NCBI RefSeq assembly: GCF_947623445.1
Contig: NC_135243.1
Span: 18,794,479 to 18,858,478 of the forward strand
From: Clavelina lepadiformis
Taxonomy: Eukaryota > Chordata > Ascidiacea > Aplousobranchia > Clavelinidae
Length of the DNA stretch: 64,000 bases
Direction of reading: 5' to 3'
Below are positions 35,831 to 49,495 of the stretch, piece by piece. The first letter of the stretch is position 1; each line of letters opens with the position of its first letter. Under the pieces are notes generated by a model that was not told the DNA's origin, ran no database searches, and was given only the letters and a program-made list of their open reading frames with translations. The position numbers were made by a program, and so were the translations under genes.

Positions 35831-38800
35831 TCACATACGCGCGAGATAAACGTGACCACTAGATGGGTTATTGCGCTGAAACTCTTGTAAATGGCACCTT
35901 GTCGAAGTTACGCAAGTTTCTTCGGACACAGTTGTAACAGAATGACAAGATGAAAGGTTATGGTGTCTCTTGGTTAATGAGTTTTGACTGAACCATTCTG
36001 GAAAGTGTTCTGGATGTTGACGATAAACCATTGCTGTTATTATGACGATGATGATGATCACTCCAATAGACACCAGTACACCCAAAACAATATACTCAGT
36101 TTTGATACCTTCTGCTAAAACAAAATATGGATTATTGTTTGGAACTGTATTAATAATGCATCAAGCTTAATAGTTTGAAAGCCGAATTAAACTACATTAG
36201 ACATGGTTATAAGCACCAGAAGCGTGGTCTCTTTGTCTAACTTATAATAAACCGAACCAAGTAAAAAAGAAACTAAACTACATAAAAACTCGCCTTTTCT
36301 TCTGCTATTAATTTCCTGTTTAAGTTTGTTCTGCGAAATCTTTCGAAATGTTTCGTTTTCCTTGATCGTAAATGTATCTGGAAACATTGGTAAGGTTTCT
36401 TTGTCGGTTAAAAAAAATGGCCCGATTGTAAGCCGAACATCGGAGGAGATTGTTTCATTCTTAGTAGAACGACGTTCACGGTTTTCAAAGTCGGAAACAT
36501 TTTGCAAACATGCTGGTCTGCAGAGCTGCAAAGAAGTATGTGTGCTGTTGAAGGCTAATTAATAAAAGTACCTGTTTTACACACTCTAGATGCCCGAAGA
36601 GTACATCATCACTTTCACACTATGTCTCGTTCCATTCTATGATTGTTAAAGGCCATAACCGTACTTACGTTACAGGAAAGTAATTCAAACGCAGTTAAAA
36701 CTTTAACCCTAAATTATCACCGTTCAACAAAGCATTGAAACACACAAAACATACTTCGTCAAATCTAGTTACATTGCATATACTGACTATGCAATGCAAA
36801 TAGACTGGGTCGTCAGGGTTGTGGGTCCACAAAAACAACTGAAAAGAGAACCGGGCGCGGTTGCTACTTCCACTCTCCTCGATGGTGACCGAAGGATCGA
36901 ATTCGTTCGCGCAGCTATACGTAAATATAAGATATCTGTCACAAAATTCCATATGTATATTTCCAATAAAACATAAGTGGTCTAAGGATGCTAAAAGGAA
37001 TTGTAAAAGTCTCCAAAGGAAACCCAATAATACATTTATATGCGTAAGGTATTGTAACATCTAACCAGCTGCAGTTTTTACAGTTGACAGTAAAGCCTTA
37101 CCCGTCATTTAAAAGGGAATGTGTAAAAAGCGGATTTTCCTGTGTCGGATTTGCTCCATTACTTGCCCTGCAAGACTGCAAGCTTACGACAAGATCAACG
37201 TGTGAGGAACTTATCAAAGAGATTTTAGCGTACACACGTTGCCCCGAAACTAGTAGGCTGTTTTGGGGCTGAAGCACCGACTGATCGTCGAATTGGGGCT
37301 TTGCATATAATTTCATGTCCAAGGTAAATTTTCCATAACCCACCTCAACTTCTGGACGGCTGAAAAGCATGAATAAGTAAAATTACCACAAGTATAACAA
37401 GGCCATAAATAAGAAAGATCTAAATGTTTTCTTGTATTTCATGAAAGTTTTATAAACGTTTTACAAACAGTGTCGTGAAAAAAGATCATATTGGTCATGT
37501 AAAGGTCAAATTATAATCGACTAATCGCATTTGGGTGAGTTTAATTCCTCAAATGTTTTGCTTCATAACATATTTCACGTTTGGGGCAAATATAAATTTG
37601 AGCAGCGAAATTCTGACCATCGCTATTGTGCAATGACTCACGTAGTTATCGTCAACTGTTAACACAATGGCGCTTTCACAACTAACGGCCGCAAATTAAA
37701 TTACCGACGTCATATCGCGATTCCATCAACCAATATCTCAAACCATAGCAGATTACTACAAACTTGTTACTGGGTATGGAATCATAGCTTCATGTTTGTG
37801 CACAACAACTGATGATTAATGACCTTTCCATGTATACGGTGTTCAGAAAAGGTTTATTGTGATAAACTGCTTTATACTGTTGAAATGGAGTTCGCTAACC
37901 AACGTGGTCTTAACAACCTCATAAAATAATAAACTACAACAACGTATTTTGTTCGCGGCAGTAAAACAATTTCCTTCCAAAGGGTGTCAGGCACAAAATC
38001 GCCCGAAAGCATTAAAACGAATCATCAGAAACTGACAAGACAAACAAAAAGACGTGCATAACCCAAACAAATTTCTGACGGAGCATGGGAAAACCTGCAA
38101 AGCGTCACTGTTTGTTTTAAGGTTAAAACATTTATAGACAATGACGTTTCTCGCTCTAGGCAGGAACATATTACTTTTGCAATCAAGCTTGCAATAAGAA
38201 GCCTTACTTTTCTACCCCAGTAATGCCATCTTCGAATGATATGTTGTATTTAGATGGATACACGCAAGTCCAGTCGAGTAGTACAGTAAGCTCTCTGTTG
38301 CCCATTGACGTGTTTCGCGTCGTGTCTAAGTACAAGCGGTTGTGGTAAACGTAGTTAGCGTCTTCCTGAATAAAACATTAAAACATACGATAGCGAGTAC
38401 GCACACGTTTCTATCGATCTAAAATTGTTTCTAAACTGTACACAGTCAGCTTCACAGTGACTGCGCTGATATTTGCATCTATATATGAAATCCAAAGTAT
38501 TTACATGGAGGATTATTCAAGTAATTGAATTTTATTGTATGTCATAAAAGCAAACCGATTGCATCGTAGTCCCACAGCCCACAAAAGGTTGCTTCAGGGT
38601 AACGACGAGGTTGTCTCCTTTGTCCTCAGAGATGCAGTCTGTCTGGGTGAAACCTCCGTGCCCAAGGTAGACAAAATTACGATCGACAAATTCCACTTCT
38701 TGAATTATCAAAGATTTCATCACGGTAAGGATAATGTTCTTTCCCAAGCAATCTACGTCTGGCAGTCCTACAAAAAATTGTCGTTACAGATTTTTGGTAT

Positions 38801-41100
38801 TTTTATTTCTTTTTTCTGAAAACTCATACATTAGCGAAAGGTAGCCAATAGATATCAATATATTTTCAAAAGACATGAAGGTCACATGTTTGGTCTCCTA
38901 AACCTCATCGATTTCCCAGTAAATCGTATATAAAAGTTTATTAGTTAACTTGTTAAAAAGATCTGTTTTTACCGTAGTTTCAACATTACAAGTACTATAT
39001 ATATGAAATTCTTTAGGCTTAATTAACTTGGTCACGATACTACATTGAAATCGCAGTACAACATTGCCTTGATTAAAGCTTGTGTTTTTGTTTTGCTACG
39101 TCAAATCGCGGTAACATTCCCTGTGATAAATAAATACATGTGTACACAAGCTGCGTGATAGGATTAGCTCTAGTATAGGTAACTTGTGATTGTGGACAAT
39201 ATAAAAGTTTGTTTTTCGTGGAAAACTAACCGGTGGCGCCAAGAAGGATTATATCAAACAGTTGCATGCTACGCTTCTTATGAATTCTTTGTACTTTGTG
39301 ATTGTAATCGTCCGCTGGTGTTAGGAAACGTAAATTAACCGTTGAAGAGCTACATCCGCCGGTTTATCAACTTTTAAAGCATGATGCTGTGAAATGCTTA
39401 AGTACAAAGTATCTTAATTATACGCTTTAAAAATAATTTCCCTTGCCAAAGAGTTGATGAAGAAACATTTTTATTTCTGGCGCGGTGCTTTGTATAGCCT
39501 ATAATCGGGTTTTAATGTCCACGTTACAGCGACCAGCAGCAAAAGTATTTTCTTTATACATTCGTAATCCATAATTAGCCTGGAGGCAATAAATATTTTT
39601 GATAAAGAGTTTGAAACCTGAATGTGTTTTAATCTTTGACCATTGATCGCATTCTTAACCAGATTGGGTCACTCTTGTACAATTTCATGTCACTGTTTAA
39701 TTGTTGTAACATTTTCTACACAAATTTATAAGAAGAATTGTACGTTCAGCGGATCGAAGTTCTAAAAAAGCCTTTGTGGTTAATTTATAATTAACGGGAT
39801 ATGTTTTATAAACAAAAATGGTTTATTGCCAACATTTTATTTTATGAAGATTACAATAGATATTTCAATTAATAGCTGTGCAGTTCTACCTTACATCGAT
39901 GAATACACGAGTACATGAGCCTATATAGGCTAACAACTCTGACGTAGTCTACGTAGGATAAATTTACCATATGCCATGGTATCGTTCATTTGTAATAGTT
40001 CTAGTCTATACGTTAATTAAACAACTTTCAAACTAAAGAAAGAATTTCTATAAGAACTAAAGTATACATGAACCTTAAAGTTACTTCCACTTTACGGCTG
40101 ATTTTGTAGTTATTAAACAATATATCTTTTTAACAGATTGATGTATATAAGTGGCAAAGCGAGTTTTATATACAGGTTTACTTTATACGGCTAAATATAC
40201 AAAAGAATGTAAAAAACCGCTGGCTCTGAAACCATTTACGACGTAAGGCAAGACAGCCTTTGTGTAATTCCATTCAAAAATAAAATACTCCTGTTTCATG
40301 CTTTCTAGGCAGAAGCATAAAAGTTCTTATATACTGTAGATGCATCGTTGTTGACAATATGTTTACTCTCAATCTATACGGAATTGTGACATGCGTTATA
40401 TTCCCGAATAAGTTTCTAAAATAATGAACCCTTCGCGAGCAATTAACTTTTGTTCAAGCACCACAAGTTGTCATCATAACAACTGACAATTAATTTCTAG
40501 CGTTCCAAAAGTACAAATTTTAACAATTTATTGCTTAATTACCTTTAAAACGGCGAAGTCTCGTTCACGTGTTTATAATTTGTGTTAAACGAAAGTTTAA
40601 TAATGTCTATTATATGGTGTAGACTTTATAAACCACCAATACTTTTGCTTATTGAAATTTTTTAATTCAAATTTACACTGGTTATCACAGATCGAAAATA
40701 TTATTACATTTATGTTAACAATAGCATGCAATTTGGCATATTGTCAGCTTAACTGTAATTGCAGGTTGGTCCTTGATAACCATCTACGCAAAGACACTCA
40801 AATCCTGGCCGAAACAAGGGTTTTTCCACACAGGTCCCGTTGTTTTTGCACAGATCCGGCGAACACACTAAATGCAAGCAACAAAAGTGAACAAATATAC
40901 TTCTAGTACGGATGTTGTTTTCACAGTGCTCGACAACTTGGAGTGCACCAGATACAAATACCGTAATTTCTTACACGTTTCAGTGTATGTTAGTCACGTG
41001 CAAGATTTTAATATTATATACCTGTGTCCTGTGCTAGCGAGGTTTCGAATAGAGCCAGAAGCATTAAAAACTTGACAGAAATAAAGCGTGGGGCGAGCAT
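35831..41100 (-). CDS. EGF / zona pellucida (ZP) domain transmembrane protein
   Basis: Exons on the minus strand: 41022-41100, 40754-40867, 39231-39314, 38556-38767, 38208-38365, 37102-37359, 36773-36914, 36279-36525 and 35831-36111. They agree in phase and give about 524 residues. In order: signal peptide (1-23), one EGF domain (28-63; CKNNGTC, CLCVDGYQGPTC) on a phase 1-1 exon, a linker exon, a ZP module (about 95-360; VDCLGKNIILTV, GCGTTMQ, LQSCRAS, LLNDGC, FLWTHNPDDPVYLHC), a furin-type site RERR at 365-368, a transmembrane helix (about 439-459) and a cytoplasmic tail of about 65 residues. ZP modules polymerise into extracellular filaments after furin cleavage, so this could be an egg-coat or apical-matrix protein. 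Uncertain points are the donor at 36279, the last acceptor, and whether more exons lie between 39.3 and 40.7 kb. Confidence 0.85.
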
Positions 41101-41804
41101 TGTGTTTTGTGTTGAATACAGCTTATTCCTTATCCTATAGCATCTTATACAGTTGTACGACAAACACACCCTACATGAAAGAAAACAACAGAATAAACGT
41201 CGATTAAACGGTTATGTCGGCCTATCACAAACAAAGTAAAATTGTTGCTTTTTGATAAAAACTTTTCCTTTCATACGTAATGTGATTTTTAGAAATTTGC
41301 CCACTCAATTATTTGCATTTTTAAGATCAGTGTGCATATCTCCGTGACGTATGTAGAATACTCTTTGGACGACGTAACGCTTTTCGTCTCCAGGCAAATG
41401 CATGGTGACGACATATGATCGTGTTTGTTTCGCTAACTTGTCTCTAATCCGACAAAGAAAACCCGACAAGTGGTATAAACGTTAAAAATAAACAACAAAT
41501 CTCATAAAAAAAACTATATCTGGCCCAAACATGAAGGTATCTAAAGATAACTTATCGATTTTCAAAATTGACAGACTTTCTCTTTAGATGTGCTCATTTA
41601 TGGGCACACTATTACTTATCTATGACTTTACATAAATTGGTCGATTAGTACCTAACAAGTTGGTAATTAAATGTCACTTAGGTCTTAGGACATTTGTAAA
41701 TTGTAGCCAAAAACATAAGAAGCTATAGAAGGTTACTTTGGAATATAAGATATATTTCTATCTGTGTTTTTGCTTTCTGTTCGGCTTGTTTTCGAATATT
41801 AATC

Positions 41805-41914
41805 GACTTGAGTTGACTCGAGTCGCTTGTACTAAAAGACTTGACTTGAGTCTTAAAAGGTAAATGACTTGACTTGAATTACGAATCGAGTTCGATGACT
41901 TGGTTACAACTCTA
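41805..41914. repeat. GACTTGAGTC-type repeat, probable DNA-transposon relic
   Basis: A run of GACTTGAG, GACTCGAGTC and ACTTGACTTGA words ends in GGTTACAACTCTA. Similar sequence words are, as I recall, common in dispersed repeats of aquatic animals. No matching opposite end or target duplication was found. Confidence 0.45.
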
Positions 41915-42568
41915 CCTATAAGATGAAAACTTATATTCTAACATTTCTAAGTTTACTCGTCGTTTTTACGTTTTATGTAAAATACGTTCGATTACTTCAC
42001 AATTTTAAGTCGTATTTTAATCACTCTTTAATTCGATGTTTTAACCTTTCCACAATAAATCTCACATTAAGGTAAATACTTCCCTGTTTTAATCACAAAT
42101 TAAGCAAGTGTGGCGGCCTATATACATATACATATACAGTGCATAAAGTAAGTTTTAAGTTCAAACTATATAGCATAATGATGGATTTCTATTACTCAAA
42201 ATAATAAAATACACTAATTAATTAATAATTTACCCAGACATTTTCTAACCAGCGCCTTGTTGTTAATAGCCTACTGCATGTTACCCAGAAATTCCGTATT
42301 TTGCACACGCTTGAGTCCTCAAGTAACACACGAATTGTGCGCTCCCGACGTAATTGAAACTTGTTTTAAGTGAAATGTATCTGACCTGTTGTAATTATAT
42401 AGCAACGCAGCTTTCTCTTGCAGTGACGAGTAGATAATTCAAAAATATAATTCTTGTCTGAATTCTGTAAAATTATTCCCTTTACCAGTATAGCATAGTA
42501 CGTTATTTTACTGTAAATAACGAGCTGCTTCTAGCAGTATTCACTTTAAGCGACGTTAGGCATTTGAC

Positions 42569-42703
42569 AAAAGGTCCCTGTGGAGCAGCATCCCAAACTC
42601 CTCCCACATACTGGAAGAGTGCCCGTTCTTAGGTCCGCCTTGCTCTCTCGCTGTCTTGGACAGTCCTTCTCTGCAAAACTATCTTAGTACATGCGATTTT
42701 TAA
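42569..42703 (+). mobile_element. Possible LINE relic (C-terminal tail of a reverse transcriptase ORF)
   Basis: A short frame in a GC-richer patch reads SSHILEECPFLGPPCSLAVL and ends in a stop 44 codons on. The H-x-L-x-E-C-P pattern is common at the C-terminal end of LINE polyproteins. Nothing else of a LINE is visible around it, so at most a small relic remains. Low certainty. Confidence 0.3.
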
Positions 42704-45700
42704 CTTGCGCATTGTACCATATTTCTCGATACGAATATATGTAAATATATATAAGAAGGTCAAGTACGAAGATTCTCTTCAAGTTAACCTGTTATAACTA
42801 TACTTTTACTTAAGTGGTTACATAATCTTCAAAGCAAGTAAGCAACTTCATCCTGTCCAAACATCTATCTATGTTAACAAACAAACGTAAAAAACAAACC
42901 TATAGATTTTTAAAATGCAGCTTATCGTAAATCGTAAGAGTTACACAAACATGTTACTGAAATTGTACGACCTTTTAAAACAGGCACTGCTAGAATCGTT
43001 ATCGCAATGACATAGCGCCAGCTAACGACAGATTCCTTGCCTTTAGACTGTTTAAAGTATCCTGAAAAATACTGATTTACAAGTTGTGAGATTTTTTTGA
43101 ACTTAAATAAGTAACCTTTTTTGGCAAATTTATTTGACTTTACTCTAAACATGTTAATTTTCTGGAGATCTATTTGCAAATTTTTTTGAGGCACACAATT
43201 GTCTTCTGATGCTCTATGTTCACTTATGCCATGGTCAACTGTTTTAACTAAATGAAACAATTATAGTTTTCCTTCTATCCGCAACTATGGCTTACAAAGT
43301 GTTATCGTTCATATTTTCTATAAGTATACATAATTGGTATAATGAAAACCTTATACTGCAGCATAAAACGTGTTAAATGGTGGCCATTATATCATATTTC
43401 TAAGTTTGCAAACTTTAGCGCATAAAAACACTGGTGTATTGAAGGGGGATCACCGTCCCTTACTTTTTCTTGCTTCGTTTCATTTTATCCCCATTTTTAT
43501 ATACATTTGGAATTCCTGTGCACCGTAAACCGCAAGACAATAAAATGGCGGCGGTTGGTCATTTCCCTTTGTTGGTATATTACCACAAGGCTGGTTGGCC
43601 ATCTCTCCGGATCAGTCATTTACCTCCTTCTTTGGAATTACCCTACTAGCAAGCATAGCAAAAATCGTAATTTTGGAAACGTTTTTTCCAAAACAAATGT
43701 GCATAATATTACTTTTTATACGGTTTTACTGTGTTCATTTGTCACCAAATATCATGTTTGGTGATTCTTTGTGTATTAACCATGCTGACAGGCGTGTTAA
43801 TGTAGCACTGCACTTTGAAATGTTTTAAGCGTATATTAAGATGTATTCCACCCAGAGTGCTGCGGCCATTCTTGTACACAATGTGTGACTGCATGTTTGG
43901 TATCAATATAATTTATCGATATGCCATCTGTGACTCCTTTCATTGATTTTAGTAAGTTTTCTACACACGTACATGGTTTACGTTTCCGTTACCTACAACT
44001 CTCCTGAGGCATGTTATGCTGTCGCCAACTTCCAATCTCACACCTTAGTTATAGTTGATTACGCTGTGATTTTGTGGACAAGAGTTTTACTTTTTATTCT
44101 ACGTTTTGTTCTCTGTAAGATGGACTGGTGTTTGTATTGGTGAATAATGAGGAACATTGTTTTTATTGCGCATCAGTGAAGAAATTAAAAACTATTAAAA
44201 GTTCGAAGAGCAAACGTTGACTATGTGACGAGCCTTATAAGCGAGGAGAGCCAGGAAAGGAGAATTTAGCGTGACGCATTCACCTAATTTTAAACTTTTG
44301 TATCTACGGGATTTATGCGGGGTGGCAGTTTACTGGAAGACCCAGATCCGGTTATAACCGCAAAAAAAGGAAGAAAACAAACTTGCTTTGATAAAACCTA
44401 AAACCAAATTTGTCCAGTTCCTAGTTGGATGGTTTAATGCGAGTTCAAACGAAGCAATCTCATATTACAACGAGGTATTAATACGAGATAGTAATTATTT
44501 GTTTTTTGTGATTACGGTTTAACCAAATTTTTGGTCTCATTGTTGTCAAAATTACCGTTCTGCCAGAGCATATCTATATTAATATGTATTTGATGCTGAG
44601 TCAAATTCGCCAAAACGTGAAACAAGTTTGATATTTTGACTCAGAATTTGTAACTTTTGTCAGACAAGTATGTCAACTTCAATAACGTGGTGTTTTGCAA
44701 AGAGAAACATTTTGGATTAATTTTACTTGTAAGGCTTTATTGGCAGTTGTGTAGCGGGTTGATGTTTTATTTTTCCTTGCATTTATCTTTCTTTTTCGCT
44801 CGCTGCTGTGACAAGAAGAAGAAAAAGGAAGATAAAAGTTATAGACAGAAATTATTATCGATAAAATGAGATTGCGAGAAGCGTGTGAAAGCGACCGATA
44901 GAAGCACCTTGCGGCATTTCCCGGAACAGTTATGCTATATCAAATGATTTGCATGGAATTCAAACCGAAAACATATAGTCCACCACGTTCTGTGGTTAAA
45001 AAAATTCCGCCAGCAACCGTGCGTAATAATAGCATGGGCGGCACCATGGGCAAAAATTATTAATGTTACGCACGATTTACGATATGTAAAGAGATAGTGA
45101 AAAGGCCTTTAAACAATCTTTCACAAACACAAACAAACCGCATATCCCCTACTTCTAACACGTGCGGCTCGCCAGTAAAATTTAGCAAATTGATTTGTGA
45201 AAAATGGAAAGTGAATTTTATCTGAAAGATTTTACGCTATTTTCACCCGAAAAATATGACTAACCTAAGATGATCGACGATAGCAAGCACAGTTTTTTTT
45301 GTATTATTGCAGCTTTGCAAAAGTCTGTTTATTTTTTTACTCAAAAAAATGTTGGACTTGATATTGGGCTTTTCATGAAAATGTTTCATGACAAAGATTT
45401 CTTTAGTTTATTTGATTCAACAAAGCGTTTATGGCAGCGTTTTTGTGAAGGGGTCGAAGGTCGGGGGACTAGAAGCTGTCAATCATTTGCAAGATGAGTT
45501 GCATGACTTAGTAAACTCATCTTTGAACTTAAATCTATCAATTCAAAACATTATCGGACGATGATTGCATCACTTAACGAGTTAAACTGCTCTGTATTAC
45601 TTACATTAGTGGATTACGTCAAAGGTCTCCTTGCAAATGCTTGTGCAAGGAAAATAAATGGGTTTAGATAAAGGAAATCTGTATGTATTAAATGTAAACT

Positions 45701-46311
45701 TTAAGTTAAAATTCCCCTTCAAGGTAAAGTCTCACTCTCGCTCTCCAACTATCTATACTCTGCACTGGTTTCAAAATGAACAATGCACTTAAACAATAAC
45801 TTAGGGCATTTCATATATTATCTTTTGAAAACGAAAGCTGCATGAATACATTTTATACAAGACGATAAATAAATAACATATTTTCACTCGAAGCTGTGCA
45901 GGAAAGTGTAGTGCACACGATTTATGTACTAGAATTGATAAACAACACATTTTAAAGTTGTTCAGACGAATCGATTTTAACGTTGAAACATAAAAAACAT
46001 TGTTTACACACGGAAAAAACACAAATACTTAATAAAAAATAAAGATAAATAAAAGTATTAAAAATCCCAGCGACCAATTTGAGAACAAAATCATTTATAA
46101 AACTAATAAAAGTATCGTCCATTACAAATTGCAAAAGCTGAATGCGTTTTGTCAACATGATTCTGTGTGAAAAGGTTGATGCTTATGGTTGTAATAAACA
46201 TTGGAAGTCTACAAACGTTTATAAATACAACAAACAAATATCCACTAAAGTCGATGTGATTGATATAAGTTAATAGTTAACAAAAATTGTGCGATTGATT
46301 GATATGAGCGA

Positions 46312-48086
46312 TTACTTCTTATACTGTTCTTTAACACAGATGCATCCAACATTTATTTTTTCGTGTTCTATTGTGGTTGTTGAATTGACCGTTACGGTAA
46401 AAGGAAAATTAATTTTCACAGGCTCGCTCAAATACCCGGGCATCTCCTTATAAACACCATCGTCATCATCTAGTTGAACACATTTCTTACAAATACAGCA
46501 TGCTCGGTGAATGATTTTGGGAGTCCTGGTACGGTTTGTTTCTTTTCTACAAAAATAAATACGATTTAGAAAAGAAGATAGCACCTAACATTTTTCAACA
46601 TCTAAAGTAAAAGTTCCACAACTTGGAACCCTTGAGCTATTGTTAAGTACTGCCTCACGCCAAACTCAACGACGCTTGTCATCGTATTCGCAGACAATGG
46701 TTTTTAAGGCATTTTAACGGACAACAATGGTCTCTTAATTTTTTTCCAGTAGTGTCTAAAACTTGACTGCAACTGACAGCTATTTTTGCATACTCAGATA
46801 AAATGACAGTGGTTTGTTAAAATGTCTTCGGTGCCGTTATAATTCAACATTGAAACTGCTCAGGCCAAAGGTGCATCATATCATCTCATTTGTCATTTTT
46901 AAATTTTTCCGGGTATTAATTTGGTACATTAGATAGATTAGCAAAACAAATGTAACAAATCATGTTTGGCATTACAAAGATTTACTTACATCAAAATCCA
47001 TGGTGAAGTACTGAGAAAATTTCCTGGATGTTTGGAGTGATTTTCACGAGAACACTGACTTTGCACATCGCAACTTTCTGCCTATAATTTTTAATAAACG
47101 TTAATAAATTGAAGGCATAAAAACGCGATGCTGCATGTTAAAATACAGTTTTCCAGCAAGTATTTCGTTTAAATAACAGCATAGTAACACAGCTAAATCA
47201 CGTACATCTTCCACAATCTTAGAAAACGCCTGTGTTCGGTTCATGTTCTCATGTAGATTTTTATGAAGCCTGAAAAAGAGTTTATTGCAGTTTAGCATTT
47301 GAATCCTACTGTCAAAATTTCACTCCAAATCATCTATCACATCCGGGGAATCCCGGTATTAGCAAGCACACTCTTCTACAGTGAACGTGATACCATCAGT
47401 TACATAACACCTCATAAATCATTAACTTTTATGTCAACAAAAGTTCGAAGAATCTTTAAATTTTTTATGTAAATTTTAGTATTTCGAAAATTACGTCTAT
47501 TTGAAAATAAAATATGCATACTTAAAGCATTGAAACAGGAACTACGACCAAATAATCGCTATTTGAAAAAATAAAAGTACAATTAGGTTTGGTAAACGTG
47601 CAACAAAAATAACATTGTGTTTATTTGCACGTGATACTTTCAGGAACTATGATTCTGTTAATAATTAACTTTTCGGCGTAGTTTGACCAACTAAATACAA
47701 TAAGCTTCTACGGCCTAAACTTGCAAACAGATCAGAAACCTAAACAAAATGGCGCGAGATCAAAGATTTATAAAGAAGTATTATTCAATTTACTTTTGAA
47801 GAGATTACCTGGTATAGCCTATATTGGAAGCATGATCAAATGCTTGCAACATTTTGTAATAAATGGTCACAAATACTACTGCACTTAAGAAAACTTAAAA
47901 AAGATAAAAAGCATGATGCTTTGCCTACCTAGGCCTGGCTGTCAAAGTTGGAGATTCATCAGGTGCAATGGTCGTGTGAAATGGTGAAGGCTTGGCGGGA
48001 AATCCAGAGACCGCTCGCGCTAGTAACAAACTTGCGAATGAGAAGCAGACTGCTGATATCTGCACGATAATTGTAAATGTGTTCAT
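46312..48086 (-). CDS. IL17: Interleukin-17 family cytokine (second copy)
   Basis: Four exons on the minus strand (47929-48086, 47206-47269, 46990-47081, 46312-46546) agree in phase and give 182 residues. A long hydrophobic N-terminus (about 1-28) is a signal peptide. The family signature is SPWIL at 100-104, RTRTPKIIHRACCICKKC at 110-127 and the closing GCICV at 172-176. N-glycosylation-type sites (NHS, NST) are present. Compared with the first IL-17 it lies on the other strand and has one more exon. Its phase 2 intron falls right after SPWIL, whereas the first gene's falls about eight residues later, so the two are not a recent copy of each other. A kappaB-like site lies in intron 1. Confidence 0.93.
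47345..47354. promoter_or_regulatory. kappaB-like site GGGGAATCCC in IL-17 intron 1
   Basis: The same ten bases as the sites at 6050 and 6262 upstream of the first IL-17. Here it sits in intron 1 of the second IL-17, where it could act as an intronic enhancer element. Inference from motif and position. Confidence 0.3.
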
Positions 48087-49495
48087 TTCACGCGTGCTCT
48101 ACTGCAATACATACAGCAGGTAAAGGATGAAGCATAGTTTATCTTCGTTAATTAGAGTTGGCAACGTATTTTCCACTTTGAAGAACTGTTATTAACGCTA
48201 AAAGAGCCCATCTAAATATTTTGCAATGTTAGCTCATAATTTCGTCGTTCACTTGTAATTGTTATTATCATATAACGTCGCCCCTAGTGTGATAAACGTT
48301 GTCGACGTCTGTCCTAAATTACGATAATCCAAGATTTAAAAAGAAACAAAAGCCCCGCGATGGGAAGCTTAGTTAAAATAAAGCATTCGCAGCAACAGCT
48401 AGTTGTCTAGTTGCTTTTAAGTATTCTACCTGAAACATGTTGAAATTATTCTCGAAGCTGAATGCAGTTCTTTGTTCAACCTTTTCCGTGAAATGAATTT
48501 CCTTGCATCTTTCCTTGCTTTTATAATCGCTTTCGCTTTCAAGATTATCTGGGGGAATGCCATTACGTTTGTTGATTGTCCTTCATATATTTTTCCTATT
48601 TATTTTTGAAACTTAAAATAAGACCATCGTCAAACCATCCGATACCCAACCGGTCGCTCGTAAAGTTTGATGACCGAGAACTTTTTTGTGGCTGGAATCG
48701 AGAACCTTACGACCGAGAACCTTTTTTGCGTGACTAAAGTGACGCATAGCAATTTTACCGAAAGCAGTTCCGCTTCTTTAATTTAAGCCGGGTCGCAATT
48801 TTATGAGGTTATGCAGTGACATCATAAGTAATACATTTAATGCCGCTAATACTCATCTCTCAAGGTTTTTTCCATATAATATTAAGTGCAGCGCCTATCC
48901 GTTGGAAGTTTTTGTAAGCTATGCAGTCCATATCTGAGTCTATTAACCACCGCGACATTAATAACAATACGACCAAGCAAGGCATTAAAAGCTTTTGTGG
49001 AGGTAAGACGCTTCTGTACTGGACAGATTAGTTTTGCAGACGGTTTTAAACCAACTGTATTTTAACAAAGTTTCTGTTAGAGCCCTCAAAAATTACACAA
49101 ATATGTTTCAATCATCCATCTTCTTGGATAAAAGATTGGACAAATGTAATTAAATAATAACATAAAATGTTGTATGAAAATCTGGCTTTTCTGAAATTCT
49201 GGATGTTCCGAAATTCTGAAGTTCAAATAGAAAAACGTTTCACGATTAAACACGCTTTTCAGACTGTTTCCTATGGTCCCCCACAAATGTTTTTCCCGAA
49301 AGCCGAAATGGGACTCTTAGTAGGCGTTTGAGTATTTACCTATTCTTTTTTCCAAGTTCATTTCTCATATATTGAACGACAAAAAAATTAGTCATTTGTT
49401 TAAAGCTGCCATTCCAGATGATAGATCCCTGCTGTAATGTCAGTATTGTCACTTATTTCAGACAAAGGTATTGCCTTAGACACCTGATTCACAGT
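48087..49495. other. Upstream region of second IL-17, no gene
   Basis: No exon is supported. The words GACCGAGAAC and CTTTTTTG occur twice near 48.67-48.73 kb, and a near-kappaB sequence GGGGAATGCC lies near 48.55 kb. Confidence 0.45.

Larger units (their letters stand above)
41101..46311. other. Gene-poor stretch between ZP and second IL-17
   Basis: No gene supported. Open frames at 42922-43260 (-), 43507-43828 (+), 44657-44869 (+) and 45270-45497 (+) are within the length range expected by chance and have no family motif. A possible non-LTR element relic and a GACTTGAGTC repeat are listed separately. Confidence 0.45.

Noticed and set aside
42922-43260. 112-codon frame on the minus strand
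   Set aside because: Open frames near 100 codons are expected several times by chance at this AT content; no motif, splice logic or start context supports it.
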